NCBI RefSeq assembly: GCF_904061905.1
Contig: NZ_CAJFCI010000077.1
Coordinates: 1 to 64,000, forward strand
Direction of reading: 5' to 3'
From: Zestomonas carbonaria
GTDB taxonomy: Bacteria; Pseudomonadota; Gammaproteobacteria; Pseudomonadales; Pseudomonadaceae
Length of the DNA stretch: 64,000 bases
How positions within the stretch are numbered: the stretch's first letter is position 1; each line of letters begins with the position of its first letter. The position numbers and the translations under genes were made by a program. The notes under the pieces were generated by a model that saw nothing but the letters and a program-made list of their open reading frames with translations, made no database searches and was not told where the DNA came from. Shown piece by piece: positions 8,194 through 15,993 of this stretch.

Positions 8194-9261
8194 ATGTGCA
8201 CGCGTAATCCGATCCATTGCATCGTCCCGCCCTACATCATCGAGCGCCTGGCCCAGTCGGCCGATCCCAAGGTGCGCTGCTGGGCGATCGCCAACCTGTC
8301 GGCGGGCAGCGCCTTCCGCGCCGTACGGGCGACGGTCCAGGGCATGCCGGGGATGATCGCCAGCCGCTCGCCGGGGCCCGACCGCCACCGCCTGGTCTAC
8401 GACGCCCAGCAGACCGACCGCCTGCCCGGCGTGCTGGTGCGCTCGGAGGGGCTGGCGGCCAGCGGCGACCCGGCGGTGGATGAAGCCTACGAGGGCAGCG
8501 GCGATACCTACGACTTCTTCCAGGCGCTGTTCGGCCGCAACTCACTGGATGACAACGGCATGAGCCTGGTGTCCACCGTGCACGTCGCCGAAGCGGACTA
8601 TAACGGCGAGTACGCGCCGATGAACAACGCCTTCTGGAACGGCCGGCAGATGGCCTACGGGGACGGCGACGGCAGCGTGTTCCAGCGCTTCACCCGTTCC
8701 CTGGACGTGATCGGCCACGAACTGACCCACGGCGTGCAGGCATTCACCAGCAACCTGACCTATGCCGGCCAGTCGGGTGCGCTCAACGAGCACTTTTCCG
8801 ATGTGTTCGGCATCCTGGTCCGGCAGTGGAAGCGCGGCGAGGCGGCGGAAAGTGCCGACTGGTTGATCGGCGCGGACGTGCTGGTCCCGGCGCCGACCCG
8901 GCGCGGCATCCGCGACATGGAGAACCCCGGCACGGCCTTCGTCGACGACCCCGAGCTGGGCACCGACCCGCAGCCGGCGCATATGTCCGGGCTCTATACT
9001 GGGCCGCGTGACAACGGCGGCGTGCACATCAACTCGGGGATTCCCAACCGGGCCTTCGTGCTCGCCGCCAAGGCGCTCGGCGGTCCCGCCTGGGAGGTCG
9101 CCGGGCGCATCTGGTACGAGACCCTGCTGCAGCTCGGCGCCAACAGCAGCTTCGAGGAGTGTGCCCGGCTCAGCGTGCAGATCGCCGGCCAGGGCAAGTA
9201 CGGGGCGGCGGCGAAGAAGGCGGTCAAGGCGGCCTGGAAGCAGGTCGGCATCGCGGTGTGA
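8194..9261 (+). CDS. Protealysin-like M4 (thermolysin-family) metalloprotease
   Basis: A 355-residue zinc protease. The active site is HELTH (His175, Glu176, His179), the third zinc ligand Glu199 is in GALNEHFSD, and the catalytic His278 is in HINSGIPNRAF. There is no signal peptide. Instead a short (about 50-residue) N-terminal propeptide with a CIVPPYI motif resembles the PPL-type precursor of protealysin, unlike the long propeptide and signal of elastase LasB. ATG at 8194 follows AAGGAG. The next gene, 9 bases downstream, encodes an emfourin-type inhibitor. Members of this subfamily are active in the cytoplasm or leave without a Sec signal and have been linked to host invasion in Serratia; the role here is unknown. 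Confidence 0.93.
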   Translation: MCTRNPIHCIVPPYIIERLAQSADPKVRCWAIANLSAGSAFRAVRATVQGMPGMIASRSPGPDRHRLVYDAQQTDRLPGVLVRSEGLAASGDPAVDEAYEGSGDTYDFFQALFGRNSLDDNGMSLVSTVHVAEADYNGEYAPMNNAFWNGRQMAYGDGDGSVFQRFTRSLDVIGHELTHGVQAFTSNLTYAGQSGALNEHFSDVFGILVRQWKRGEAAESADWLIGADVLVPAPTRRGIRDMENPGTAFVDDPELGTDPQPAHMSGLYTGPRDNGGVHINSGIPNRAFVLAAKALGGPAWEVAGRIWYETLLQLGANSSFEECARLSVQIAGQGKYGAAAKKAVKAAWKQVGIAV

Positions 9262-9270
9262 GGACGAATC

Positions 9271-9570
9271 ATGAAAGTCCGCTTTGTGCAATCCGGAGGT
9301 TTCGTCGGCGTGGTCAAGGGCTGCGTGCTCGATACCTCGAACCTGACGAAGGACGAGGCGCAGGAGCTCGAACGCCTGGTGCGCGAGAGCGGCATTTCCG
9401 CCTGCGAGACGCAGTTCTCCGCCGAGGCGCGGGACCTGCAGCAGTACGAGATCACCATCGAAGGCGAGCCGCCGGTCTCGGTCGCCTTCGATGACCGGAG
9501 CGTGCCACCGTCCGCCCGGCTGCTGGTTGGCTTCCTGAAAAAGCACGCCCGCCCGCAACCCCTCGACTGA
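9271..9570 (+). CDS. Emfourin-type protealysin inhibitor
   Basis: A 99-residue protein starting MKVRFVQSGGFVGVVKGC, with a predicted beta-rich fold and no signal peptide. Emfourin of Serratia, a small inhibitor encoded directly downstream of protealysin, has the same size and the same 'Gly-Gly-(Phe)-x-Gly' N-terminal strand. It follows the protease by 9 bases and must be co-transcribed. Its likely job is to keep the unsecreted protease silent inside the cell. The assignment rests on context and recalled family features. If it is not an inhibitor, it is still an obligate partner of this protease. Confidence 0.8.
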   Translation: MKVRFVQSGGFVGVVKGCVLDTSNLTKDEAQELERLVRESGISACETQFSAEARDLQQYEITIEGEPPVSVAFDDRSVPPSARLLVGFLKKHARPQPLD

Positions 9571-9583
9571 CGGCGAGGGGCCC

Positions 9584-9615
9584 GTAGGGTGGAAAACCGC
9601 GAAGCGTTTTCCACC
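9584..9615. repeat. 32-bp TGGAAAAC hairpin (copy 1, reversed)
   Basis: GTAGGGTGGAAAAC followed by its inverted arm GTTTTCCACC. The same 32-bp element recurs at 38913-38944 and 61095-61126. Here it follows the emfourin stop codon by 13 bases and could act as a 3' stem-loop. Confidence 0.75.
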
Positions 9616-9732
9616 GCAAGGAAGGCCACCTTGCGGGCGAAGACGTTGTGTTTGCCCATGGTCCACCCCTCACCCCAACCCTCTCCCGGGGGGAGAGGGA
9701 GCAGACCGTGCCAGCTCAACCAGCGGCGACAG

Positions 9733-10290
9733 CCTCAGCCCCACAGAGGCGCGGATTGAGAACAGACTTGAGCGCTACACGGAATAATCCCCTCTCCCTC
9801 CGGGAGAGGGCTAGGGTGAGGGGCGGTGCTTCGTCCTGACTCCGAACTGTCGTCTTGCCCCCTGCGGTGGAAGTGAAAAGCGACTTCCACCCTACGGTCT
9901 GGTGCTTGTCAGCCGAAGCCTCAGCCCCACAGAGGCGCGGATTGAGCACAGACTTGAGCGCTACACGGAACAATCCCCTCTCCCCCCGGGAGAGGGCTAG
10001 GGTGAGGGGCAGTGCTTCGTCCTGACTCCGAGCTATCGTCTAGCCCCCTGCGGTGGAAGTGAAAAGCGACTTCCACCCTACGGTCTGGTGCTTGTCAGCC
10101 GAAGCCTCAGCCCCACAGAGGCGTGGATTGAGAACAGACTTGAGCGCTACACGGAATAATCCCCTCTCCCTCCGGGAGAGGGCTAGGGTGAGGGGCGGTG
10201 CTTCGTCCTGACTCCGAGCTATCGTCTTGCCCCCTGCGGTGGAAGTGAAAAGCGGCTTCCACCCTACGGCTGGCGTTCGTCAGCCGAGCA
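9733..10290. repeat. Three tandem 186-bp repeats
   Basis: Units begin at 9733, 9919 and 10105 and differ by only a few bases. Each holds a CCCTCTCCC...GGGAGAGGG dyad and a GGTGGAAGT...ACTTCCACCCTAC dyad, and ends in a GTCAGCCGA segment. The last unit runs into the stop codon of the GST gene, whose 3' end supplies the same GTCAGCCGA. This suggests the array arose by duplicating DNA starting at the GST 3' end. No spacers or cas genes, so not a CRISPR. It fills most of the 709-bp gene-free stretch 9571-10279; a further dyad lies at about 9664-9700. Confidence 0.9.
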
Positions 10291-10948
10291 GTTCGTAGGG
10301 CCCGCCCTGGTCCAGCGCCCGTTGGTAGGCCGGGCGGGCGTGGATGCGCTGGAGAAAGGCGCTGAGCCTCGGGTAGCGGCTGTCCAGCCCGCCACGGGCC
10401 TGGGCGGCTTCCAGCGGGAAGCTCATCTGGATGTCGGCGGCGCTGAATTCATTGCCGGCGAACCAGTCGCCGTCGGCCAGCGCCCCTTCGAGGTAGGCGA
10501 GGTGATTGTCGATCTGTGGCTGGATGAAGTTGCTCTTCGCCTTGCCGGCGATGAGCCTGGCGAACGGCTTGATGAAGAACGGCAGCGGGCCGTTCTCGAT
10601 GCGGTCGAACACCAGCTTGAGCAGCAGCGGTGGCATCGCCGAACCCTCGGCGTAATGCAGCCAGTAGCGGTACAGCAGGCGCGCGCCGCTGTCGGCCGGT
10701 TGCAGGCGGCCGTCGCCGTAGCGCTCCACCAGGTACTCGATGATCGCCCCCGACTCGGCGAGCACCAGTTCGCCATCGTTGATCACCGGCGACTTGCCCA
10801 GCGGGTGCACGGCGCGCAGCTCCGGCGGGGCGAGCATGGTCTTCGGGTCGCGCTGGTAGTACTTGACGGTGTAGGGCAGCCCCAGCTCTTCGAGCAGCCA
10901 GAGCACGCGCTGCGAGCGGGAGTTGTTGAGGTGGTGGACGGTGATCAT
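10280..10948 (-). CDS. Glutathione S-transferase family protein
   Basis: A 222-residue protein with an N-terminal thioredoxin-like domain (MITVHHLNNSRSQRVLWLLE; the Asn-Ser-Arg-Ser segment marks the glutathione site) and an all-helical C-terminal domain with the N-capping box near FSAADIQMSF. It is probably a cytosolic detoxification enzyme or glutathione-dependent reductase; the substrate cannot be read from sequence. It is a monocistronic minus-strand gene, divergent from the DTW-domain gene. Its last codons coincide with the edge of the 186-bp repeat array. Confidence 0.9.
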   Translation of the reverse strand: MITVHHLNNSRSQRVLWLLEELGLPYTVKYYQRDPKTMLAPPELRAVHPLGKSPVINDGELVLAESGAIIEYLVERYGDGRLQPADSGARLLYRYWLHYAEGSAMPPLLLKLVFDRIENGPLPFFIKPFARLIAGKAKSNFIQPQIDNHLAYLEGALADGDWFAGNEFSAADIQMSFPLEAAQARGGLDSRYPRLSAFLQRIHARPAYQRALDQGGPYELLG

Positions 10949-11096
10949 CGCGGCTCCTGGGGAATGTCAGCGGCTTTCCGGCCCATCCTACACACCGGGC
11001 TTCCGCGTGCGTGAGCGCGACGGGGCAGTGTGAGATGGTGTTCGCACCAGCGAGTAACCCGGTAAACAGCGTAGCGAGCTGTGCCAGAATACGCCC

Positions 11097-11693
11097 ATGT
11101 CACGCCCATCCTGCCCTCGTTGCGCCCGCCCGCTCGACCACTGCCTGTGCGCCCTGATCCCGTCCCTGGACAGCCGCGCGCGGGTGTTGATCCTTCAGCA
11201 CCCCAGCGAAACCCGCCACGCGCTGAACACCGCGCGGCTGGCGGCGCTCGGCCTGCGCAATGCCGAGTTGCTGGTCGGCGAACGTTTCGACGATCTGGAG
11301 GAGCGCCTGGCCCGGCCGGGCTACCGCTCCTGCCTGCTGTTCCCCGGCGAACAGGCACAGCCACTGGCCGGGTTCGCGGAGCAGGGCGTCGAGCCGTTGC
11401 TGCTGGTGGTGCCGGACGGCACTTGGCGCAAGGCGCGCAAGCTGCTGTACCTCAATCCGTCGCTGGAGGCGCTGCCGCGCGTCGCCCTGCCGGAGGGGCT
11501 GACCTCGCGCTACCGGTTGCGCAAGGCACCGATGGAAGGGGCGCTGTCGACCCTCGAGGCGGTCGTCGCCGCGCTGGAGATCGTCGAGGCACCACGGCGC
11601 TACGATGCCCTGCTGGCACCGTTCGAGGCGCTGATCGACGGGCAGATCGCGGCGATGGGCGAGGAGACCTTCCGGCGCAATCACGGCGAGTGA
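11097..11693 (+). CDS. tapT: DTW-domain tRNA aminocarboxypropyltransferase
   Basis: A 198-residue DTW-family protein. It has an N-terminal zinc-binding Cys cluster (CPRCARPLDHCLC, residues 6-18) and the signature PDGTWRKARKL near residue 107, with the Asp-x-Thr-Trp (DGTW) core. Bacterial members (E. coli TapT/YfiP) transfer the aminocarboxypropyl group of S-adenosylmethionine to uridine 47 of tRNA, making acp3U. It stands alone on the plus strand, 60 bases ahead of the RidA-like gene. The exact tRNA target in this organism is inferred from the family. Confidence 0.85.
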   Translation: MSRPSCPRCARPLDHCLCALIPSLDSRARVLILQHPSETRHALNTARLAALGLRNAELLVGERFDDLEERLARPGYRSCLLFPGEQAQPLAGFAEQGVEPLLLVVPDGTWRKARKLLYLNPSLEALPRVALPEGLTSRYRLRKAPMEGALSTLEAVVAALEIVEAPRRYDALLAPFEALIDGQIAAMGEETFRRNHGE

Positions 11694-11752
11694 ATGTCAC
11701 GATGGCGTTCGTCGTATCGACGTATTGATGAACCATCACAAGGAGTCGCGTC

Positions 11753-12169
11753 ATGAGCCATTCGCTTTTCACCCTGAACAATCCGGCCGGCCTCTACGAT
11801 CCCGCGCCCAACGGCTATTCCCACGTGGCCAGCGTGGCGCCGGGCGCGCGCCTGGTGTTCGTCGCCGGGCAGGGCGGCGAGGACGAGCAAGGGCGCCTGT
11901 CGGCGGATTTCGCCACCCAGGTGCGCCAGGCACTGGGCAACCTGCGCATCGCCCTGGAATCGGCCGGCGCCAGCACCCGCGATGTGGTCAAGTTGACCGT
12001 GTTGATCGTCGATCACAGCGAGGAGCGCCTGCACATCTTTGGCGCCGAATTGCAGGCGGCCTTCGGGGCTGGTGCCAAGCCAACCTGCACGTTGATCCCC
12101 GTACCGCGCCTGGCGTTGGATGGAATGTTGTTCGAGATCGAGGCGGTGGCGGTGTTGACGGGTGGATAG
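11753..12169 (+). CDS. RidA/YjgF-family protein
   Basis: A 138-residue single-domain protein of the RidA (YjgF/YER057c/UK114) superfamily. FVAGQGGEDEQGRL near residue 42 and the C-terminal TCTLIPVPRLA match the family. The Arg that binds carboxylate in true RidA should lie in the last motif, and Arg is present there (VPRLA). RidA proteins deaminate reactive enamine/imine intermediates, but this belongs to a divergent subgroup, so the substrate is unknown. ATG at 11753 follows AAGGAG. Confidence 0.85.
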   Translation: MSHSLFTLNNPAGLYDPAPNGYSHVASVAPGARLVFVAGQGGEDEQGRLSADFATQVRQALGNLRIALESAGASTRDVVKLTVLIVDHSEERLHIFGAELQAAFGAGAKPTCTLIPVPRLALDGMLFEIEAVAVLTGG

Positions 12170-12435
12170 GATGGGCGGTGACCCATCGGGTTGATATTGA
12201 TGGGTTGTCACCCATCCTACGGTCTCTGCATGGACGAACCTTGTGCTTGACGCAACTCCGCCCCTCACCCCAACCCTCTCCCGGAGGGAGAGGGAGCTGG
12301 ACGGAGTCGCGGTTTGGCTCGGAGCTAAAAACACCCTCTCCCCTGGGAGAGGGCCGGGGTGAGGGAGCGTGCCTGAACCCAACCCCGTGGCCCAAGCTCC
12401 GTAGGATGGGTGACAACCCATCAGACCGTGCCCCA
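12170..12435. repeat. Cluster of intergenic palindromes between ridA-like and lapC
   Basis: Four elements: an inverted repeat based on GGATGGG-TGACCCATC / GGGTTGTCACCCATCC (about 12168-12222), two facing CCCTCTCCC...GGGAGAGGG dyads (12262-12294 and 12333-12366), and a half copy of the first element (12401-12424). The region separates convergent genes, so both transcripts may end in these hairpins. Confidence 0.75.
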
Positions 12436-13776
12436 TCACCGCTCGCGCATCGCTTCCCAGCGTGCCTTGAGCACCGGTTTGAGCAGGTAGTCGAGCACGC
12501 TCTTCTCGCCGGTGATGATGCCGACGTTGGCGACCATGCCGGGGATGATCAGCAGCGGGTGTTCTTCGCTGCCGAGGTGGCTTTTGTCGGTGCGTACCTG
12601 GATCAGGTAGAAGCTGTTGCCCTTGTCGTCGGTGACGGTGTCGGCGCCGATCAGTTCCAGCCGGGCCTTGAGGCCGCCGTAGATGGTGTAGTCGTAGGCG
12701 GTGAACTTGACCGTGGCGCTCTGTCCCGGATGCAGGAAGGCCACGTCCTGCGGGCGTACCCGTGCCTCGATCAGCAGGTTGTCCTCCAGCGGCACGATTT
12801 CCAGCATGTCGCTGCCCGGCTGTACCACGCCGCCGATGGTGTTGATCTTGAGTTGCTTGATGATGCCGCGCACGGGGGAGGTCACCGTGGTGCGGCTGAC
12901 CCGGTCCTCGATGGCGACGCTGGTGGCGGTGATCTTCTGCAGTTCGGTGCGCGCTTCGTTGAGTTCCTTGGCGGCGTCGGAGCGGAACACCAGGTCGCTT
13001 TCCTCGATCTTGCTCCGGATCTCGGCGATCGCCGCTTCGGCGCGGGGGATCGCCAGGGTGGTGGCGTCCAGCGAGCCGCGCACTTCCACGGCGCTGCGCC
13101 GCAGGCGGAGGATTTCCACCTCGGAGATGGCGCCGGCGCTCACCAGCGGGCTGGACATGTTCAGCTCCTGCTGGATCAGGCCGAGGCTGGAGCGGTACTG
13201 CGCTGCCTTGGACTTGAACTCGGCGAGTTCCTGGGTCTTCTGCCGAAGCTGTTCGTTGAGGGTGCGTTTCTCGCTGTCCAGCCGCCGTTGCCGCGAGTCG
13301 TACAGGGATAGCTCGTCGGCGGCCAGTTGCGCGGCGTCGCGCTCGACTTCCCCGGGCAGCTTCATCGGCCGGCCCTCGGCCTCCGCCGACAGGCGCTCGA
13401 CGCGGGCGAGCAGCGCCAGGCGGTCGGCCTCGGTCTCGCCCTTGTTGGACTGGTAGCGGGTGTCGTCGAGGCGCAGCAGCTTGTCGCCCTTGTCCACCAC
13501 CTGGCCTTCGCGCACGAATATCTCGGTGACGATGCCGCCTTCGAGGTTCTGGATCACCTGCACCTTGCTCGACGGGATCGCCTTGCCCTCGCCGGTGGTG
13601 ACCTCTTCCAGCACGGCGAATTTCGCCCACAGCAGCGCCACCAGCAACACGGCGGCGACCGCCCAGACGGTGAGCCGCGCCAGCCGGGGCGTGTCCTCCC
13701 GCATGACGCCGTCCACCTCCGGCATGAACTCGGTGTCTTCGCGACGGCGGCGGAGACGGGAAAGATAATCGCGCAT
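12436..13776 (-). CDS. lapC: Type I secretion membrane fusion protein (LapC/HlyD family)
   Basis: A 446-residue periplasmic adaptor. It has a short cytoplasmic N-terminus, one transmembrane helix (about residues 35-55, LTVWAVAAVLLVALLWAKF), a lipoyl-like half motif (VQVIQNLEGGIVTEIFVREGQ), a long coiled-coil hairpin and the HlyD-type C-terminal domain. It links the LapB ATPase to the outer-membrane LapE. ATG at 13776 is 11 bases after the lapB stop codon, and the GGGAGG ribosome site overlaps the end of lapB, so translation is coupled. It is the last gene of the lapE-lapB-lapC set. Confidence 0.93.
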   Translation of the reverse strand: MRDYLSRLRRRREDTEFMPEVDGVMREDTPRLARLTVWAVAAVLLVALLWAKFAVLEEVTTGEGKAIPSSKVQVIQNLEGGIVTEIFVREGQVVDKGDKLLRLDDTRYQSNKGETEADRLALLARVERLSAEAEGRPMKLPGEVERDAAQLAADELSLYDSRQRRLDSEKRTLNEQLRQKTQELAEFKSKAAQYRSSLGLIQQELNMSSPLVSAGAISEVEILRLRRSAVEVRGSLDATTLAIPRAEAAIAEIRSKIEESDLVFRSDAAKELNEARTELQKITATSVAIEDRVSRTTVTSPVRGIIKQLKINTIGGVVQPGSDMLEIVPLEDNLLIEARVRPQDVAFLHPGQSATVKFTAYDYTIYGGLKARLELIGADTVTDDKGNSFYLIQVRTDKSHLGSEEHPLLIIPGMVANVGIITGEKSVLDYLLKPVLKARWEAMRER

Positions 13777-13787
13777 GGTCGCCTCCC

Positions 13788-15935
13788 TCAGATCGCCACC
13801 GGGCGGATGCGGCCCTTGCGCAGCGCCTCGATGACCTCGTCCTTCGGCCCGTCGGCGACCAGGTGGCCGTTGTCGAGGACCAGCAGGCGGTCGACCAGGG
13901 CGAGCATCGAGGCGCGGTGGGTGATCAGCAGCAGGGTCTTGCCCTGGCTCCAGGTCTGCAGGCGGGCGCGCAGGTTTTCCTCGCTGGTGTTGTCCATGGC
14001 GCTGGTCGGTTCGTCGAGCAGCAGGATCGGCGGATCGAGCAGCAGCGCGCGGGCCAGCAGCACGGCCTGGCGCTGGCCGCCGGAAAGCAGTTGGCCGCGC
14101 TCGCCGACCGGGCGGTCGAAGCCTTGCGGGTGCTGGCGGGCGAGTTCGCCGACGCCGGTGATCTCGGCCACTTCGAGCATGCGTGCGTCGTTGACGTAGC
14201 GGGCGCCGAGGGTCAGGTTGTCGCGCAGGCTGCCGGCCAGCAGCGGCAGGTCGTGGGCGACGTAGCCGATCTGGTTGCGCAGGTCGGCGACGTCGAGCTG
14301 GCGCAGGTCGAGGTTGTCGAGCAGGATCTGTCCTTCGTCGGGGGCGTAGAAACCCATCACCAGGCGCGCCAGGGTGCTCTTGCCGGAGCCGCTGCGGCCG
14401 ATGATGCCGACCCGTTCGCCGGCCTTCAGGCGTAGGCTGACGCCCGCCAGCGCCGGGGTGGCCTGGCCGGGATAGCGGAAGGTGACCTGCGACAGGGTCA
14501 GTTCGCCGCGCAGCCAGGTGCGTTCCAGCGGCCGCTGCCGCGCCTGGCGTTCCTGGGGCAGGGCCATCAGCGCGTCGGTGCTTTCCATGGTCAGTTGCGC
14601 CTGCTGGTAGCGGGTGATCAGCCCGGCGATCTGCCCGAGCGGGGCGAGCACCCGGCTGCCGAGCATGTAGCAGGCGACCAGCGCGCCGACGCTCAGGGCG
14701 CCCTCGAAGATCGCGTAGACCCCGGCGACCAGCGTGGCCATGCCGGCGAGCTGCTGGATGAACAGGGTGCCGTTGGTGGCCAGGGCGGACAGGAAGCGGG
14801 CGTGGGTGTCGAGGCGGGTGAGGGCGCCGTGGGTCGCTTCCCAGTGGTGCTGGCGCTCGCTTTCCGCGCCGCAGGCCTTGAGGGTTTCCAGGCCGCCGAG
14901 GGTTTCGATCAGCAGCGCCTGGCGTTCGGCGGCGAGGGCCAGGCTTTTCTTCACGGTGTCGCGCAGGCGGCTCTGGATCACCACGGCGAAGATCACCGTG
15001 AGCGGAAAGGCGAGCAGCGGGATGACCACCAGCCAGCCGCCGATCAGGCCGATCACGGCGATCATCAGGATGGCGAAGGGCAGGTCGATCAGGCTGGTCA
15101 GGGTGACGGCGGTGAGGAATTCGCGCAGGCCCTGGAAGTCGTGGATGCTTTGCGCGAAACCGCCGACGCTGGCCGGCCGCGCCTTCATCGCCATGCCGGT
15201 GATGCGTTCGAACAGGGTGGCGGAGAGCACCACGTCGGTCTTCTTGCCGGCGATGTCCAGCAGGCGGGCGCGCAGCACGCGCAGCAGCAGTTCGAACAGG
15301 GTGGCGAGCAGCAGGCCGATGGCCAGCACCCAGAGTGTCGCGGTGGCCTGGTTGGGCACCACGCGGTCGTAGGTCTGCATGACGAACAGCGGCAGCAGCA
15401 GGCCGAGCAGATTGATCAGCAGGCTGGCCAGCAGCGAGTCGGCATACAGCCAGCGGGACAGCTTGAGGGTGTCGCGGAACCAGGCCTCGACCCGTGGCAG
15501 CAGCGGCGTGCGCAGCTCCTCCAGTTCGTGGCGCGGGCGGGCGAACAGGGCCTGGCCGCTGTATTCGGCGGCCAACTGGTCGCGCTCGACCCATTGCTCG
15601 CCGCCTTCCGCCTCGCAGGGCAGGATCAGCGCGCGGCTGTCGTCGGAGAGCTGGCGCAGCACCGCGCTGCGGCCGTTCTTGAGCAGCAGCAGGACCGGCA
15701 GGTTGAGCGGGGAAATGCTCTCCAGCTCGCGGCGCAGCAGGCGCGCCTGCAGGCCGGCGCGGGCCGCCGCGCGGGGCAGCAGTTCGGCGCTGAGGCGTTG
15801 CTGCGGCAGTGGCAGGCCGGCGGAAAGGCTGCCGCGGCTGACCACGCAGCCGTGCAGCCGGCAGAGGATCAGCAGGCCGTCCAGCAACGGGTCGTCGTGG
15901 TTGAGGCGCGGATCTTCGGTGGCGGCCGGTTCCAT
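13788..15935 (-). CDS. lapB: Type I secretion ABC transporter/permease (LapB)
   Basis: A 715-residue fused permease-ATPase. The N-terminal domain (about residues 15-140) is a C39-like domain lacking the catalytic Cys (LCRLHGCVVSRGSL), typical of RTX-adhesin exporters that bind but do not cut the substrate. Six transmembrane helices follow, then the ATPase with Walker A GRSGSGKST, signature LSGGQRQAV, Walker B ILLLDEP and the switch His in THRAS. The start MEPAATEDP at 15935 matches LapB length (about 718); a GTG four codons upstream is possible. It exports the divergent adhesin through LapC and LapE. Confidence 0.94.
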   Translation of the reverse strand: MEPAATEDPRLNHDDPLLDGLLILCRLHGCVVSRGSLSAGLPLPQQRLSAELLPRAAARAGLQARLLRRELESISPLNLPVLLLLKNGRSAVLRQLSDDSRALILPCEAEGGEQWVERDQLAAEYSGQALFARPRHELEELRTPLLPRVEAWFRDTLKLSRWLYADSLLASLLINLLGLLLPLFVMQTYDRVVPNQATATLWVLAIGLLLATLFELLLRVLRARLLDIAGKKTDVVLSATLFERITGMAMKARPASVGGFAQSIHDFQGLREFLTAVTLTSLIDLPFAILMIAVIGLIGGWLVVIPLLAFPLTVIFAVVIQSRLRDTVKKSLALAAERQALLIETLGGLETLKACGAESERQHHWEATHGALTRLDTHARFLSALATNGTLFIQQLAGMATLVAGVYAIFEGALSVGALVACYMLGSRVLAPLGQIAGLITRYQQAQLTMESTDALMALPQERQARQRPLERTWLRGELTLSQVTFRYPGQATPALAGVSLRLKAGERVGIIGRSGSGKSTLARLVMGFYAPDEGQILLDNLDLRQLDVADLRNQIGYVAHDLPLLAGSLRDNLTLGARYVNDARMLEVAEITGVGELARQHPQGFDRPVGERGQLLSGGQRQAVLLARALLLDPPILLLDEPTSAMDNTSEENLRARLQTWSQGKTLLLITHRASMLALVDRLLVLDNGHLVADGPKDEVIEALRKGRIRPVAI

Positions 15936-15993
15936 GCTGGTCACTTCACTTCCCCCCGGCTGGCTCGGCCCGTGCATGGCGGGCCGGGCCGGC

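Noticed and set aside
9733..10290. 186-bp repeats as a CRISPR array
   Set aside because: Units are contiguous without unique spacers, far too long, and no cas genes are present.
11725..11739. TTGAT-GAACC-ATCAC before the RidA-like gene as an FNR/Anr site
   Set aside because: The spacer is 5 instead of 4, one arm is imperfect, and the site overlaps the ribosome-binding region just 13 bases from the start codon.
13788..15935. LapB N-terminal domain as an active C39 peptidase
   Set aside because: The catalytic Cys position is not occupied in the LCRLHGCVV region as required, and adhesin exporters of this type use an inactive C39-like domain. The adhesin also has no double-Gly leader.
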